This document shows positions 36,844 through 46,473 of a stretch of DNA of 64,000 nucleotides, one piece after another. Every line of letters starts with the position of its first letter. Position 1 is the stretch's first letter. The notes under the pieces were generated by a model, which searched no databases, had not been told where the DNA came from, and was given only the letters and a program-made list of their open reading frames with translations. Source of the DNA: Dyadobacter soli (GTDB lineage Bacteria; Bacteroidota; Bacteroidia; Cytophagales; Spirosomataceae); assembly GCF_900101885.1 (NCBI RefSeq), contig NZ_FNAN01000004.1:248001-312000 (forward strand), read 5' to 3'. The translations under genes and the position numbers were made by a program.

Positions 36844-38231
36844 TTTTTCTTTACCAAGCTTGCTATCATATCCGCTTCACACACCAGCTGTCCGGCTACG
36901 TATCCCCGGCCACTCATTTTGACGATCCCCCTCTTCATCGGAGAAGTGAATTCACATTTAAAAATAACGGTATCCCCCGGGAAAACATTACGACGGAACC
37001 GGCATGCGTCGATCCCGATGAGGTACGGCCAGTAATTGTCCGGATCGGGAACGCTGGAAAGGACCAGGATTCCGCCCGTTTGCGCCATGGCTTCCAATTG
37101 CAAGACGCCAGGCATTACCGGGTTACCCGGAAAGTGTCCGAGAAAAAATTGTTCGTTGATCGTCACATTCTTCACACCTACCACGCTGTTTTCGTCCAAT
37201 GCGATGATTTTGTCGATCATCTGGAACGGATAGCGGTGCGCCAAAAGCTGGCCTATCTGGTTGATATCGAATACAGGCGCCTTATTAGGATCGTATTGCG
37301 GAATATCCCCTTTGCCCGATTTAATCAGTTTCTTAATTTTTTTAGCCAAAGCCACATTCGCCGCGTGTCCGGGGCGTGCGGCAAGGATTTGCGCTTTAAT
37401 CGGCCGGCCTACCAGTGCAAGGTCCCCAATGAGGTCGAGCAGCTTATGGCGCGCCATTTCATTGGAATAATGCAGGTCTACATTATTAAGGATACCTTTT
37501 GACTTATCCACACTCACCTTCGGCTTGTTCAAAAGCTGCGACAGATGATCGAGTTCGCCATCCTGCACCTCGCGGTCCACGATCACGATGGCATTTGTAA
37601 GGTCACCGCCTTTGATCAGGTTTTGCTTATATAATGCTTCCAGCTCGTGCAGGAACACAAATGTGCGGCAGGATGCGATATCGTCTTTGAAAAGGGTAAT
37701 ATCATTCAAGGAAGCATGCTGGCTGCTGATTACGGTCGAGTTGTAATCCACCATCACCGTCAGGCGATAGTCCGAAAGCGGCAATGCCACCAATTCGGTA
37801 TCCTTGTCCTTATTCTTGTAATGTACGTATTCAGGTACCTCAAAATAGTTGCGGTAAGCATTTTGCTCCTCGATGCCTGCGTCCAGCAATGCATCTACGA
37901 ACTTGATCGAGCTGCCGTCCATGATCGGTGGCTCGGGGCCGTCGAGCTGGATCAGCACATTATCGATCTGCAAACCTACCAGCGCGGCAAGTGTGTGTTC
38001 AACCGTATGGATCCGCGCGCCGTTCTGCTCGATGGTGGTGCCGCGGGAAAGATCCACCACATTATCAACATCTGCATCAACAATGGGCTGGTCGGGTAAA
38101 TCAACACGTTGAAACTTGTATCCGTGGTTGGCTGGCGCCGGCACGAATGTCATCGTAGCGACAACACCGGTATGTAAACCCACTCCTGTTACGGATACAG
38201 ACTTAGAAATGGTTTGTTGTTTTTCGTTCAT
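36840..38231 (-). CDS. lpxC/fabZ: Bifunctional LpxC deacetylase / FabZ dehydratase
   Basis: A 463-residue fusion. Residues 1-310 are LpxC (QQTISKSVSVTGVGLHTGVV, the zinc-site HTVEHTLAAL, and the later MARHKLLDLIGDLAL). Residues about 320-463 are FabZ (LLAHRYPFQMIDKI, HFPGNPVMPGVLQLEAMAQT). LpxC deacetylates UDP-3-O-acyl-GlcNAc, the committed lipid A step, and FabZ dehydrates 3-hydroxyacyl-ACP. The fusion is characteristic of the Bacteroidota/Chlorobi group. It sits between lpxD and lpxA. Confidence 0.95.
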   Translation of the reverse strand: MNEKQQTISKSVSVTGVGLHTGVVATMTFVPAPANHGYKFQRVDLPDQPIVDADVDNVVDLSRGTTIEQNGARIHTVEHTLAALVGLQIDNVLIQLDGPEPPIMDGSSIKFVDALLDAGIEEQNAYRNYFEVPEYVHYKNKDKDTELVALPLSDYRLTVMVDYNSTVISSQHASLNDITLFKDDIASCRTFVFLHELEALYKQNLIKGGDLTNAIVIVDREVQDGELDHLSQLLNKPKVSVDKSKGILNNVDLHYSNEMARHKLLDLIGDLALVGRPIKAQILAARPGHAANVALAKKIKKLIKSGKGDIPQYDPNKAPVFDINQIGQLLAHRYPFQMIDKIIALDENSVVGVKNVTINEQFFLGHFPGNPVMPGVLQLEAMAQTGGILVLSSVPDPDNYWPYLIGIDACRFRRNVFPGDTVIFKCEFTSPMKRGIVKMSGRGYVAGQLVCEADMIASLVKKK

Positions 38232-38278
38232 TATATCTTTTTCCTTTTCTAAATAAGGCGCTTCCGGATGGCCCGTAT

Positions 38279-39319
38279 TTACTGAAAATCAGACGTTTCC
38301 TGCTTGCGTTCCAGGTCTTTCAGTCGTTCTTCCAGCTCAGGCAGCCTTCGCACCAGTGCCATGGACCGTAAATGTTCGTTCAGGTCCCTGGCCGGGGAGC
38401 CCGACAGCGACAGGCCTTCCTTTTTAATGGATTTGCCCAGGCCGCTTTGTGCCCCGATCTTGGTATTATTTGCTACCGTAATGTGCCCTACCAAACCCAC
38501 CTGACCGGCAATGATGCATTGCTCGCCAACGGTGGTGGAACCGGATACTCCCGACTGGGCCGCAATTACGGTATTTTTTCCAATCTCTACATTATGTGCG
38601 ATCTGAACCAGGTTATCTATTTTCGCTCCCTGACGGATAATCGTGGAACCCATCGTCGCACAGTCGATCGTGGCGTTGGAACCAATGCTCACATTATCCT
38701 CGATGATCACATTTCCGAGCTGCGGGATCGTTTTATAGCTGCCATCGGCCTGCGGAGCGAAACCGAAGCCGTCGCTGCCGATCACCGTGTTCGCAAAAAT
38801 CACCACATTCTTGCCGATTACCGTGTTGTCGTAAATTCTCACGCCAGGATGGATCACCGAATAGTCGCCCACCTCTACCCCGTCGCCGATCCAGGCCTGC
38901 GGGTAAATCTTCACTTCCTTGCCAATGATGCAATTCTTTCCAATGTAGGAAAATGCGCCCCGGTAGCAGTCCTCGCCCGTCTGGCTGTTTTCACCGATGA
39001 AACTGGGCTGCTCCACGCCCGACTTGCGGCCGGCGATGCGTTTCTGGTATTCTTCCAGCAGGATTGTGAAGGCGGTGTAGGCATTATCGACGTAGATCAA
39101 CGTCGCGGAAATAGCCTTTTTAGGCGTAAAATCTTTATTGACAATTACTGCCGAAGACTGTGTGGAGTAGATATAATGCTCATATTTGCTGTTGGCCAGA
39201 AAAGATATACAACCCGGCAGGCCCTCTTCAATTTTTGCAGCCGAATCAATTGTAATCTGATCATTTCCAACAACAGTTCCATTCAGCATCTGAGCAATCT
39301 CGCTGACAGTAAATTTCAT
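38279..39319 (-). CDS. lpxD: UDP-3-O-(3-hydroxyacyl)glucosamine N-acyltransferase
   Basis: A 346-residue protein with the N-terminal uridine-binding domain ([18 protein letters not shown]) and a hexapeptide beta-helix from about 100 to 310 ([35 protein letters not shown] with its conserved Phe-Gly-Phe). It adds the second acyl chain in lipid A synthesis. It is 47 bases upstream of lpxC/fabZ in the same operon. Confidence 0.95.
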   Translation of the reverse strand: MKFTVSEIAQMLNGTVVGNDQITIDSAAKIEEGLPGCISFLANSKYEHYIYSTQSSAVIVNKDFTPKKAISATLIYVDNAYTAFTILLEEYQKRIAGRKSGVEQPSFIGENSQTGEDCYRGAFSYIGKNCIIGKEVKIYPQAWIGDGVEVGDYSVIHPGVRIYDNTVIGKNVVIFANTVIGSDGFGFAPQADGSYKTIPQLGNVIIEDNVSIGSNATIDCATMGSTIIRQGAKIDNLVQIAHNVEIGKNTVIAAQSGVSGSTTVGEQCIIAGQVGLVGHITVANNTKIGAQSGLGKSIKKEGLSLSGSPARDLNEHLRSMALVRRLPELEERLKDLERKQETSDFQ

Positions 39320-39400
39320 ATTTTATCGGCTAATTTCGGGTAATAGTATTCGAGTACGTTGTAAATTTTATTAATTCGGCTAGTCTTTTTAGGGGCCTGA

Positions 39401-40633
39401 TTAACCACGCAAAGATACATTTTTACCCCAACATACATAGTACTTGCGTACAATCTTAGTCAGGGCCTCGATGGTCGGAATGTCGGATGCATCGGCGATA
39501 TCCAGCAAATTCCCTCTTTTCATTTTCACGCGGATCGGGTCCTGCTCTTTCTCATAGGCCCAATTCGTAGTTTCGCCGGTGATCAGGAAATATCTCATAT
39601 CCGTTTCGGAAATGCCCCTCGCCGTCAGCCGTTCCCGCAGCGGCGCCAGTACCTCTTCGCCCGGTGGCTCATCGAAAAAGGTGATTTTAAACAGGTTTCT
39701 ATCCAGCAGCATCTGGCACAAAGTCGACAAAACAGGGTCTTTATGAGTTTTCCAGCCTTTTACTGATGCCCATACGTCGTTATCGTCCAATCCGTTGAAT
39801 GCGGTCAGCAAGTCGGGCTGGTTGTAGAAATCTTCGAGCGTGAAGCGGTTGTTTAAGAACAATGCGAAATCGGGCGTGGCGAAAAGGTGCTCTCCCGCTG
39901 CCGCCAGTTCGCGGGCGCGGTGCATGATCTGCGTGAGCATTGCCTGCGCACTCAGGAGCGTCTTATGCAGGTACACCTGCCAGTACATAAGCCTGCGCGC
40001 ATGCAGGAAGTTTTCGATACTTAAAAGCCCTTTCTCCTCCACCACCAGCTGGTCATGGCTGATATCCAGCATTTTAATCAACCTGTCGGCACCGATAGAA
40101 CCTTCGATCACGCCTGTATAAAAGCTGTCGCGGTTCAGGTAATCCATCCGGTCCATATCCAGCTGGCTGGAAATCATCTGATGGTAAAACCTGCGCGGGT
40201 ATGTTCCTTCGAACATTTGGATCGCAATATCGAGCCGGCCATTCAAATGGCGGTTGAGGTCCTTCATCATCGCCAGCGTGATCGCTTCATGCGGCACGCC
40301 GGGGATCACGACACTTTCCAAAACGTGGGAAAACGGCCCGTGGCCGAGGTCGTGCAGCAGAATAGCGGCCTGTGCGCCTTCCATTTCGGGCTCCCAGATC
40401 AAATGTCCTTTCTCCTGCAAGGTCCGCAACGCCTGGCTCATGAGGTGCATGGCGCCGAGCGCGTGGTGAAAACGTGTGTGCAATGCACCTGGGTAAACGA
40501 TATCGGCCAGGCCTAGCTGCCTGATCCGCCGGAGCCGCTGAAAGTAAGGATGATCTACCAGATCGTAGAGCAGATCCGAAGCGATGGAGATAAACCCGTA
40601 AACCGGATCGTTGATGATTTTCCTTTTATTCAA
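39401..40633 (-). CDS. HD-domain phosphohydrolase (COG1078-like)
   Basis: The protein has 410 residues from a TTG at 40633, giving (M)NKRKIINDPVYGFISI, the usual family N-terminus. An earlier TTG at 40663 would add ten residues but lies upstream of the predicted transcription start, so 40633 is preferred. HD-superfamily ligands are seen in LHTRFHHALGAMHL and LLHDLGHGPFSHVLE. Family members are dNTP/nucleotide phosphohydrolases related to SAMHD1 and dGTPases. It precedes lpxD with an 81-base gap, a position often seen in Bacteroidota, but no direct link to lipid A is known to me. Confidence 0.88.
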   Translation of the reverse strand: MNKRKIINDPVYGFISIASDLLYDLVDHPYFQRLRRIRQLGLADIVYPGALHTRFHHALGAMHLMSQALRTLQEKGHLIWEPEMEGAQAAILLHDLGHGPFSHVLESVVIPGVPHEAITLAMMKDLNRHLNGRLDIAIQMFEGTYPRRFYHQMISSQLDMDRMDYLNRDSFYTGVIEGSIGADRLIKMLDISHDQLVVEEKGLLSIENFLHARRLMYWQVYLHKTLLSAQAMLTQIMHRARELAAAGEHLFATPDFALFLNNRFTLEDFYNQPDLLTAFNGLDDNDVWASVKGWKTHKDPVLSTLCQMLLDRNLFKITFFDEPPGEEVLAPLRERLTARGISETDMRYFLITGETTNWAYEKEQDPIRVKMKRGNLLDIADASDIPTIEALTKIVRKYYVCWGKNVSLRG

Positions 40634-40647
40634 AACCAGTTTTTTGG

Positions 40648-40675
40648 CAAAAGTAATAAACAACCAACGGACAAA
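40648..40675 (-). promoter_or_regulatory. Candidate promoter for the HD/lpx operon
   Basis: On the minus strand TTTG (40672-40675) is followed after 16 bases by TACTTTTG (40648-40655). The -7 match is exact but the spacing is short of the usual 19-21. Transcription would start near 40641, just before the TTG at 40633. Confidence 0.4.
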
Positions 40676-40698
40676 AGAAGCTAATCTTATGGTATTCG

Positions 40699-40729
40699 TT
40701 TGGAGATTTGAACCGATTCGCTAATTTTG
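40699..40729 (+). promoter_or_regulatory. Bacteroidota-type promoter upstream of the tRNA gene
   Basis: TTTG (40699-40702), a 19-base spacer and TAATTTTG (40722-40729) match the TTTG-N19-TAnnTTTG consensus exactly. Transcription would begin about 85 bases before the tRNA. It lies back to back with the HD/lpx promoter on the other strand. Confidence 0.65.
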
Positions 40730-40819
40730 CAACCCGAACAAGGCATTGGAAAGCAGAGGATGCCGCTGAAAGTTTTTCGACAAAATCCTGGCAACCAGCA
40801 CATTCCAAGTAGTATTGAC

Positions 40820-40893
40820 GGGCCTATAGCTCATTCGGTTAGAGCAACTGACTCATAATCAGTAGGTGCCTGGTTCGATTCCAGGTGGGCCCA
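40820..40893 (+). tRNA. tRNA with CAT anticodon (Ile2 or elongator Met)
   Basis: A 74-base cloverleaf: acceptor GGGCCTA/TGGGCCC with one G-T pair, D-arm GCTC/GAGC, anticodon stem ACTGA/TCAGT with loop CTCATAA, T-arm CCTGG/CCAGG with TTCGATT, and discriminator A. CCA is not encoded. The anticodon is CAT. CAT is shared by elongator tRNA-Met and by tRNA-Ile2, whose C34 is converted to lysidine, and the sequence alone does not settle which. It is not an initiator-type tRNA, because the first acceptor pair is G-C. Confidence 0.93.
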
Positions 40894-40903
40894 CTTGAAA
40901 ATC

Positions 40904-40935
40904 AAGGACTTAGATTAAAAATCTAAGTCCTTTTT
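40904..40935 (+). terminator. Intrinsic terminator after the tRNA
   Basis: AAGGACTTAGAT (40904-40915) pairs with ATCTAAGTCCTT (40921-40932) and continues into a T-run. It begins 10 bases after the tRNA 3' end. The remaining 41126 side of this gap holds only isolated TAnnTTTG matches (41011-41018, 41049-41056). Confidence 0.88.
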
Positions 40936-41126
40936 CTTTGCCCAAAATAGCCTTCAAGATGGAAATTTAAGGATACTCGTCGTTGTGGGCTTAATATTAT
41001 CATAACACACTATATTTGCGTTATCGTCAACTCCTCTGTTATATTCAATATCTTTGCCGCGAGACATTGGAACGGCAACCTGTCGGTTGTATAAAATTCC
41101 CGGTTTCAAAATTTTTACAGTAAACT

Positions 41127-42170
41127 ATGCTACGAAGTATTCAGGTACTGCGCGCGCTGGCTGCATTATTAGTTGTATTTGCTCATTTTGAATATACCGA
41201 GCCCGCTGTGGGTCGTTTTGGAGTCGATATTTTCTTTGTAATCAGTGGCTTTATCATGGCCCACATTGTGAATAAATCTCCCGAGGACTTCCTGTACCGA
41301 CGGATCATTCGCATTGTGCCGCTTTATTACTTAATGACACTTTTTACGACCGGATTGTACCTGTTCAAGCCGTCCTGGTTCCGGAACGTGGTCTTAACGC
41401 CAACTGCTCTCATTAAGTCACTGCTATTCATCCCCTACCATATTAAGGACAGCGGCCCTATCCTCACGCTGGGTTGGACGTTGAACTATGAGATGTTTTT
41501 TTACCTGTCCATTGCTGTCTTTATTTTCATTTTTGGGAATAAAAAGGGAATGATCGCTTGCCTTATAGGATTGTCGCTTTTCGTACTGGTCTCGTCCTTC
41601 GTCACCTGGAACAGCTATGTGGTACGCTACTGGGGCAGCACAATGATCATGGAGTTTGTGGGCGGCGCAATCCTGTATTATTTCTGGAAGCACTTTCTCT
41701 CGTCCGCAGGCCAGTCAGTCAGAAATGTGTTGGCCGTGGTAGGATTTGCAGCATTGGGCTTCCTAATGTATGCTGAGTACAAGTATGGCCTTTCAACGCT
41801 GCGTTTCTTGCTAATTGGCGGGCCTTCTCTCCTGGTTGCATGTGGCTTTTTGAGCCTGGAAAACCGGATCAATCCCCAAAATAAAATACATTCGACGATG
41901 GTATTGCTGGGAGACTCCAGTTATGCCATGTACCTCCTTCACCCATTTGTCATTTACGCATTCCTGCGATTGGTATATGTGCGCCTTAATTTGCACGGGC
42001 CCGTATTTGATTTCCTGGGCCTGGTTTTTTCTCTCGCTCTGGTTTGCCTGCTAAGTGTCGCATTGCATAAATGGTTTGAAAAGCCGATGGTTAGCTTGCT
42101 CAAGTCTATACTGGACAAGCAATTTGCTTTCGCTAAAAAATTGACGAAGAGCAGATTAAGATCATTTTGA
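41127..42170 (+). CDS. Acyltransferase 3 family membrane protein
   Basis: A 347-residue polytopic protein of the OafA/acyltransferase-3 family. The N-terminus SIQVLRALAALLVVFAHFEY holds the conserved Arg and His, followed by GRFGVDIFFVISGF and a YRRIIRIVPLYYL segment. About ten membrane helices follow. The family O-acetylates (or otherwise acylates) surface sugars and lipids. It is 56 bases upstream of a glycosyltransferase gene on the same strand, which suggests a surface polysaccharide task. Confidence 0.9.
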   Translation: MLRSIQVLRALAALLVVFAHFEYTEPAVGRFGVDIFFVISGFIMAHIVNKSPEDFLYRRIIRIVPLYYLMTLFTTGLYLFKPSWFRNVVLTPTALIKSLLFIPYHIKDSGPILTLGWTLNYEMFFYLSIAVFIFIFGNKKGMIACLIGLSLFVLVSSFVTWNSYVVRYWGSTMIMEFVGGAILYYFWKHFLSSAGQSVRNVLAVVGFAALGFLMYAEYKYGLSTLRFLLIGGPSLLVACGFLSLENRINPQNKIHSTMVLLGDSSYAMYLLHPFVIYAFLRLVYVRLNLHGPVFDFLGLVFSLALVCLLSVALHKWFEKPMVSLLKSILDKQFAFAKKLTKSRLRSF

Positions 42171-42226
42171 CTCTTGCTGATTTTTAGCGGCTTTCTTTTT
42201 GAATTTGATGTTTGGATTAGTACCCT

Positions 42227-43303
42227 ATGTCTAGTATCGTATTTTTTATTAACAATATTTCGTCGGTTGGTGGAACGGAACGGATATTTTTGGGCATCAT
42301 CAACGAACTTGCCAAAAGAAATCATAGTATTCATCTGCTAGGCCTCAAGGGAGATCCGGGCAACATTTTCTTTCCTTTGGAGCCGAATGTAGCGGTAACC
42401 GGCTTGCGGATAGATGATAAAAAGGGCTTTGCAAAAGCCCTGTATGCACAACGGAAGATCCGGCAGCTGGTCAAAAGCAACCACATCGACACGTTTGTGA
42501 CCATTGAGTCGAACCTGGCGGTGCATTCTGTTCCTTCGCTTGCCTTTACCGGTGTTCGCCATGTGGTGTGGGAGGCATTCAATTTCAAAGTAAATCTGGG
42601 CAGAACATCCAGATCTTTGGCCCGACAACTCTCACTTTGCTTTGCCGACACGATTGTGACCCAAACGGCCCGCGATATAAAATTCTGGGAACAGGGCGCA
42701 TGGTACCGCAATGCAAAGCTCGCTCACATTTCAAACCCGATGTTCCTGGAAGAACAGAAAGTGAGTGAAAACCCATCTAAAACGGTTATATCTGTTGGAA
42801 GGCTTAATTATCAGAAAGGTTTTGACCTGTTGATAGATACCTGGAACCAATTGCCGGAGCCACTTCGGAAAGAATGGAAATTGCTCATAATCGGCGACGG
42901 AAAAGACAGACCGGCTCTTGAGAAGAAAATTTCAGACCTGGGCATCGGAGAGTCAATAGAGCTTGTTGGTGCTACCAAGGCTGTTTTTAAGTATTTCGAA
43001 AAAGCCTCTATCTATTGCCTGAGCTCCCGGTTCGAGGGACTGCCGATGGTACTTCTGGAAGCGCTGGCATTCCACCTGCCGATTGTCGCCTTCGATTGCG
43101 ATACGGGGCCCGAAGAACTGATCGAAGACGGCCAAAACGGCATTCTGGTGGAAGCGGAAAATGTAAGCAAGTTGGCAAAGTCATTGGCTACTTTGATGGA
43201 AGACGATAGCCTTCGTGCGCGTATGAGAAGCTACAAGTCACAAAGGCTTCCCTTGCTCGAACAAGATCTTATAATAACACAATGGGATCAGATACTGAGT
43301 TAA
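42227..43303 (+). CDS. Glycosyltransferase family 4 protein
   Basis: A 358-residue GT-B enzyme. The N-terminal domain has NNISSVGGTERIFLGIINEL. The C-terminal domain has ISVGRLNYQKGFDLLIDTWN, GDGKDRPALEKKI, and the nucleotide-sugar site SRFEGLPMVLLEALAFHLP with the EX7E motif. It transfers a sugar from an activated donor. The acceptor is unknown, but it probably acts in polysaccharide or lipid-linked glycan assembly with the neighbouring acyltransferase. Confidence 0.92.
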   Translation: MSSIVFFINNISSVGGTERIFLGIINELAKRNHSIHLLGLKGDPGNIFFPLEPNVAVTGLRIDDKKGFAKALYAQRKIRQLVKSNHIDTFVTIESNLAVHSVPSLAFTGVRHVVWEAFNFKVNLGRTSRSLARQLSLCFADTIVTQTARDIKFWEQGAWYRNAKLAHISNPMFLEEQKVSENPSKTVISVGRLNYQKGFDLLIDTWNQLPEPLRKEWKLLIIGDGKDRPALEKKISDLGIGESIELVGATKAVFKYFEKASIYCLSSRFEGLPMVLLEALAFHLPIVAFDCDTGPEELIEDGQNGILVEAENVSKLAKSLATLMEDDSLRARMRSYKSQRLPLLEQDLIITQWDQILS

Positions 43304-43337
43304 GCGACCATGCACCTTATTCTGGTTTGAAAACCAT

Positions 43338-44744
43338 TCAGGGCTGCGCATATTCAAGCAATTTCACCCTCGATTCCAGGGCCTGGTTCACTTGTTTCAC
43401 CGCCTGATAATCCGTTTGAAGCGCCTTGAATGCTTCGATAAGGTGGGGTATCAACCCGATGTAGTTGACCGATTTATAGCCGTTGCCGTCGGTTTCCACC
43501 AATTCCGGCAATAATTTTTCTACTTCCTGGGCTATCAGCCCCGTCTGCAATCCCTTCTGGCGATCGTTGCTTTTCCAGTGATAATTGTAGCCTGTTATAC
43601 CCATCAACTTAGCCCTGCTTTCTGGCAGGGCAACCAAATCCTTTTTCAGACGGTAATCCGAATTTTGTGTCAGCGTCCCGCCCAGCGTGGCATTCCCGTT
43701 GGCATGCACATAAAAGCGCCACGCATCGCCGATGTAAAAGCCTACCTGATTATCATTCACCATCCCTATGAAAGCTGCCGGGCCAATGTTGTAATCGTCG
43801 GTTTGCGTGCCGTCCAAAAACAATCCGGCCGTATTACCGCTTGTGTGCTTGATGCGCTGCCTGCCATTTATATCCAGAATGTATCCGGGATATAATACGC
43901 CGACGCCGACGTTACCTTTTCTTAAAACGGTAATCGCATTGCGCCGGTCGTTTTCACCCGAGCCATTACCCAACTGGAATATCCGATCATTAGCGTCTGT
44001 GGAATTACTGGGAAACCCGTCACCATTGTTGAATGCTCCCAAGGTGACAGAATAGTGGTTTTTTGAGCTAACTCCGTGTCCAAGAGCAATAGCGTCTGAT
44101 ACAAGTGCTTCTGCACTTCGGCCGATAGCTACTGATCCCGAACCGACAGCTCTCGTATTTTTTCCTAAACCAATCGAGTAGGAGCCGATTTCAGCCACAT
44201 TCCAGGCATCATTGGTTATTTCACCCGCTCTAAACGCACCTAACCTCGGGTACCAGATCAACCGGGTGCCCGGCGAGGGAACGTCGGTCAGCATACCGCC
44301 CTGACCAACCACCCCGGTTTGCACCACCGGCTGGTCGTTTTGCCAGGATGTCGCCTCCTTCGCATGCAATGCATACGGAACGCTCAGAAGCTGGCTCGTA
44401 CCGGCATCGGCGAACGCATTGCCGCCTGCGGGATCTATTTCTACTTGCAGAAAGTATTTGTCATTAGCCCATTTAATGCTGGAAAATTCACCCGAAACAG
44501 GATTTCCCTCTCCTACCACGGCGGCGAACACACCGCTCGAACCGGTTGTGGCAGATTGCACTTCCTGATACTGGATCGGGCCGCCTGCATTAGTTTGTCG
44601 GACGGTAAACCGGATACCGACTGCCTGACTGGGAATTACTTTACCCGATGCGTCACGCGCGACGCCCTGGAAACTGAGCCCCTGAGGCGATTGGGACATT
44701 GCTGAAAAAGATAACAGCAGAATGAGGGAGAGAAAGATTTTCAT
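43338..44744 (-). CDS. Secreted protein with YadA-like head repeats and C-terminal S74 chaperone domain
   Basis: A 468-residue protein with a signal peptide (MKIFLSLILLLSFSAMS). The N-terminal 130 residues form a beta-rich secretion module common in Bacteroidota (SFQGVARDASGKVIPSQAVG). The middle has collagen-free trimeric-adhesin head repeats (SYSIGLGKNTRAVGSGSVAI, AIALGHGVSS). The last 108 residues (361-468) are a peptidase S74 intramolecular chaperone (NSDYRLKKDLVALPES, LIAQEVEKLLPELV, then a coiled-coil end). S74 domains self-cleave after helping trimer folding. It is probably a surface trimeric fibre. Confidence 0.85.
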   Translation of the reverse strand: MKIFLSLILLLSFSAMSQSPQGLSFQGVARDASGKVIPSQAVGIRFTVRQTNAGGPIQYQEVQSATTGSSGVFAAVVGEGNPVSGEFSSIKWANDKYFLQVEIDPAGGNAFADAGTSQLLSVPYALHAKEATSWQNDQPVVQTGVVGQGGMLTDVPSPGTRLIWYPRLGAFRAGEITNDAWNVAEIGSYSIGLGKNTRAVGSGSVAIGRSAEALVSDAIALGHGVSSKNHYSVTLGAFNNGDGFPSNSTDANDRIFQLGNGSGENDRRNAITVLRKGNVGVGVLYPGYILDINGRQRIKHTSGNTAGLFLDGTQTDDYNIGPAAFIGMVNDNQVGFYIGDAWRFYVHANGNATLGGTLTQNSDYRLKKDLVALPESRAKLMGITGYNYHWKSNDRQKGLQTGLIAQEVEKLLPELVETDGNGYKSVNYIGLIPHLIEAFKALQTDYQAVKQVNQALESRVKLLEYAQP

Positions 44745-44886
44745 AGCAACATAGTTTATGAAGGTTGTTATAACCCTTCCAGGTCGTTGCTAAATATATT
44801 CTCATCGATAGTCTATCCCGGCATTCGATGAACAAGTGGCAGGTACGAGATATTTTAAGGCAAAATAAATTCGGCTACCAGCTCCC

Positions 44887-45114
44887 TCAAAGTATCACCA
44901 TAATGTCCGGATTCGGCCGGTCCTTCTTGTCAAGGTATTCCCAGGACACAATGTCTTCTTCCGGGTAAATGTTGCCCGTATCTTCCGGGCCTTCGTCGCC
45001 AATGGCTTCGATAAATGCCTTTGATGCTTTCTTGTAGGTACCTTCGCGGGGCACGCCATTCATGTCAGTGAATAAAACCAGCGATTGGTCCTCGGGGAGC
45101 TTTCTATCTTTCAT
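44887..45114 (-). CDS. Small acidic protein of unknown function
   Basis: A 75-residue soluble protein without signal peptide or membrane segment, rich in Asp/Glu/Lys, ending in PNPDIMVIL. I do not recognise a family. It lies 43 bases downstream of the CE15-like esterase gene on the same strand. Codon use looks like its neighbours, and the frame fits the gap well, but the short length leaves doubt. Confidence 0.55.
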   Translation of the reverse strand: MKDRKLPEDQSLVLFTDMNGVPREGTYKKASKAFIEAIGDEGPEDTGNIYPEEDIVSWEYLDKKDRPNPDIMVIL

Positions 45115-45157
45115 TATGGTCGTTTTTCGCTTTAATGCTAAAATTTTATGCCCCGGC

Positions 45158-46330
45158 TTAAAACTTCCGGGCGAACCGGATAAAATTCCCCCAGTCGTAC
45201 GCGGTCATATTGTGCTCTCCCTCACGGTTGTGGTAGCCGAAATGCGAACCTATAACCGGCTTGTCGATCCCCGGCGGGTCTTTGGGTAATCCGGACTTGA
45301 TATTGTACAATGCATAAACCGGCTCGGCGGCTTTCAATGCCAGAAAAGTGCCTTTGGGATCGGCCCAGAGGTCTTTGGAAGCATTGGTTGCATATACAGG
45401 CCGGGGCGCGACGAGCGCGATGAGCATATGCTGGTCTACCGGCAGGGCATTTTCCTTATCGTTGTATTTTTTGTAATTGTTATTAAACCAATGTGGAAAA
45501 GTGGTATTGATACGGGTGATCCGCTCGCCAAACTGCCGCCGCGCCAGTGCAGCACCGGTATTCCCCGAGCAATTGGTAACACATGCCGCGAAACGCCGAT
45601 CCTGCGCGGCTGCCCAGAGTGACGTCTTGCCGCCACGCGAATGTCCTACCACTATGACTTTTTTGGAATCTATATCCCTGTCCGTCTCGAAATAATCCAT
45701 CACACGGCTCGCGCCCCATGCCCATGCGCCGATGGCCTTCATGCCGTTATCCTTTTTCAATTGCTCGGGGTAAAGCTTTTGCAAAACGCCGGTCGCATAA
45801 GTATCCTTGTCGTCGGGCGCGAGGTCGCTTACGTGGAATGCCGCGATGGCAAAACCGCTGTCTATCAGCATTTCAGCCGGCCAGAACTCACTCTTTTTAG
45901 CCCTTGTAGGGTCGGTATTTTCTTTACCGCGATTGTTAATCAGTAAAAAAACGGGCACGGGCTTCTTTGCCTGCGTAGGCACAAAAAGCACCACGTTGAT
46001 CTGCACCGAATTGCCTTTCCTGAAAACCGTGACACCTACCTGCTTCAAAACCGCCTTACCGTCCATTTCCGGGCGGTCGTCTTCCGTCAATGCGTAGCGG
46101 ATACTGTCGTAATCGGTCGGCATTTGTCCGTAGACATGGTCTTCGAACAGTTTCAGCACTTCCGGCCTTCTCAGCTTCTCCCATTTTTCCTCATTACGGA
46201 TCACCTTTCCCGACGATGTTTTCAGTACATCCGGCAGCGTGTAATGCGGCACTTTCGCTTCATCGTAGTTTTGGGCGAACACCGGGCAACAGGTAATCAG
46301 CAGCACGCAGAAAAGCGCTATTCGTTTCAT
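45158..46330 (-). CDS. CE15-like glucuronoyl esterase / alpha-beta hydrolase
   Basis: A 390-residue secreted enzyme (signal MKRIALFCVLLITCCPVFAQ). It has an alpha/beta hydrolase fold with the nucleophile in VVGHSRGGKTSLWAA, the pattern of CE15 4-O-methyl-glucuronoyl methylesterases, and a terminal catalytic His in NREGEHNMTAYDW. The N-terminus (VIRNEEKWEKLRRPEVLKLF) is also typical. These enzymes cut ester links between lignin and glucuronoxylan. No other xylan-degrading genes are in the window. Confidence 0.88.
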   Translation of the reverse strand: MKRIALFCVLLITCCPVFAQNYDEAKVPHYTLPDVLKTSSGKVIRNEEKWEKLRRPEVLKLFEDHVYGQMPTDYDSIRYALTEDDRPEMDGKAVLKQVGVTVFRKGNSVQINVVLFVPTQAKKPVPVFLLINNRGKENTDPTRAKKSEFWPAEMLIDSGFAIAAFHVSDLAPDDKDTYATGVLQKLYPEQLKKDNGMKAIGAWAWGASRVMDYFETDRDIDSKKVIVVGHSRGGKTSLWAAAQDRRFAACVTNCSGNTGAALARRQFGERITRINTTFPHWFNNNYKKYNDKENALPVDQHMLIALVAPRPVYATNASKDLWADPKGTFLALKAAEPVYALYNIKSGLPKDPPGIDKPVIGSHFGYHNREGEHNMTAYDWGNFIRFARKF

Positions 46331-46473
46331 GAGAAGTAATTAGGTATCCGTTTCAAAATAAAACCCTCAAATATCTGCTATTTACTGAGAAAGTGTACGT
46401 TAATCGACTTCCGCAATTTTTTTTTCAAGACCTACCCAACCTCTGAGCCTTTCCCCGCAGTTTATTTTATTGA

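Noticed and set aside
40820-40893. Initiator tRNA-Met
   Set aside because: Although the anticodon is CAT, the first acceptor pair is a regular G-C and the anticodon stem lacks the run of three G-C pairs of initiators. It is elongator Met or Ile2.
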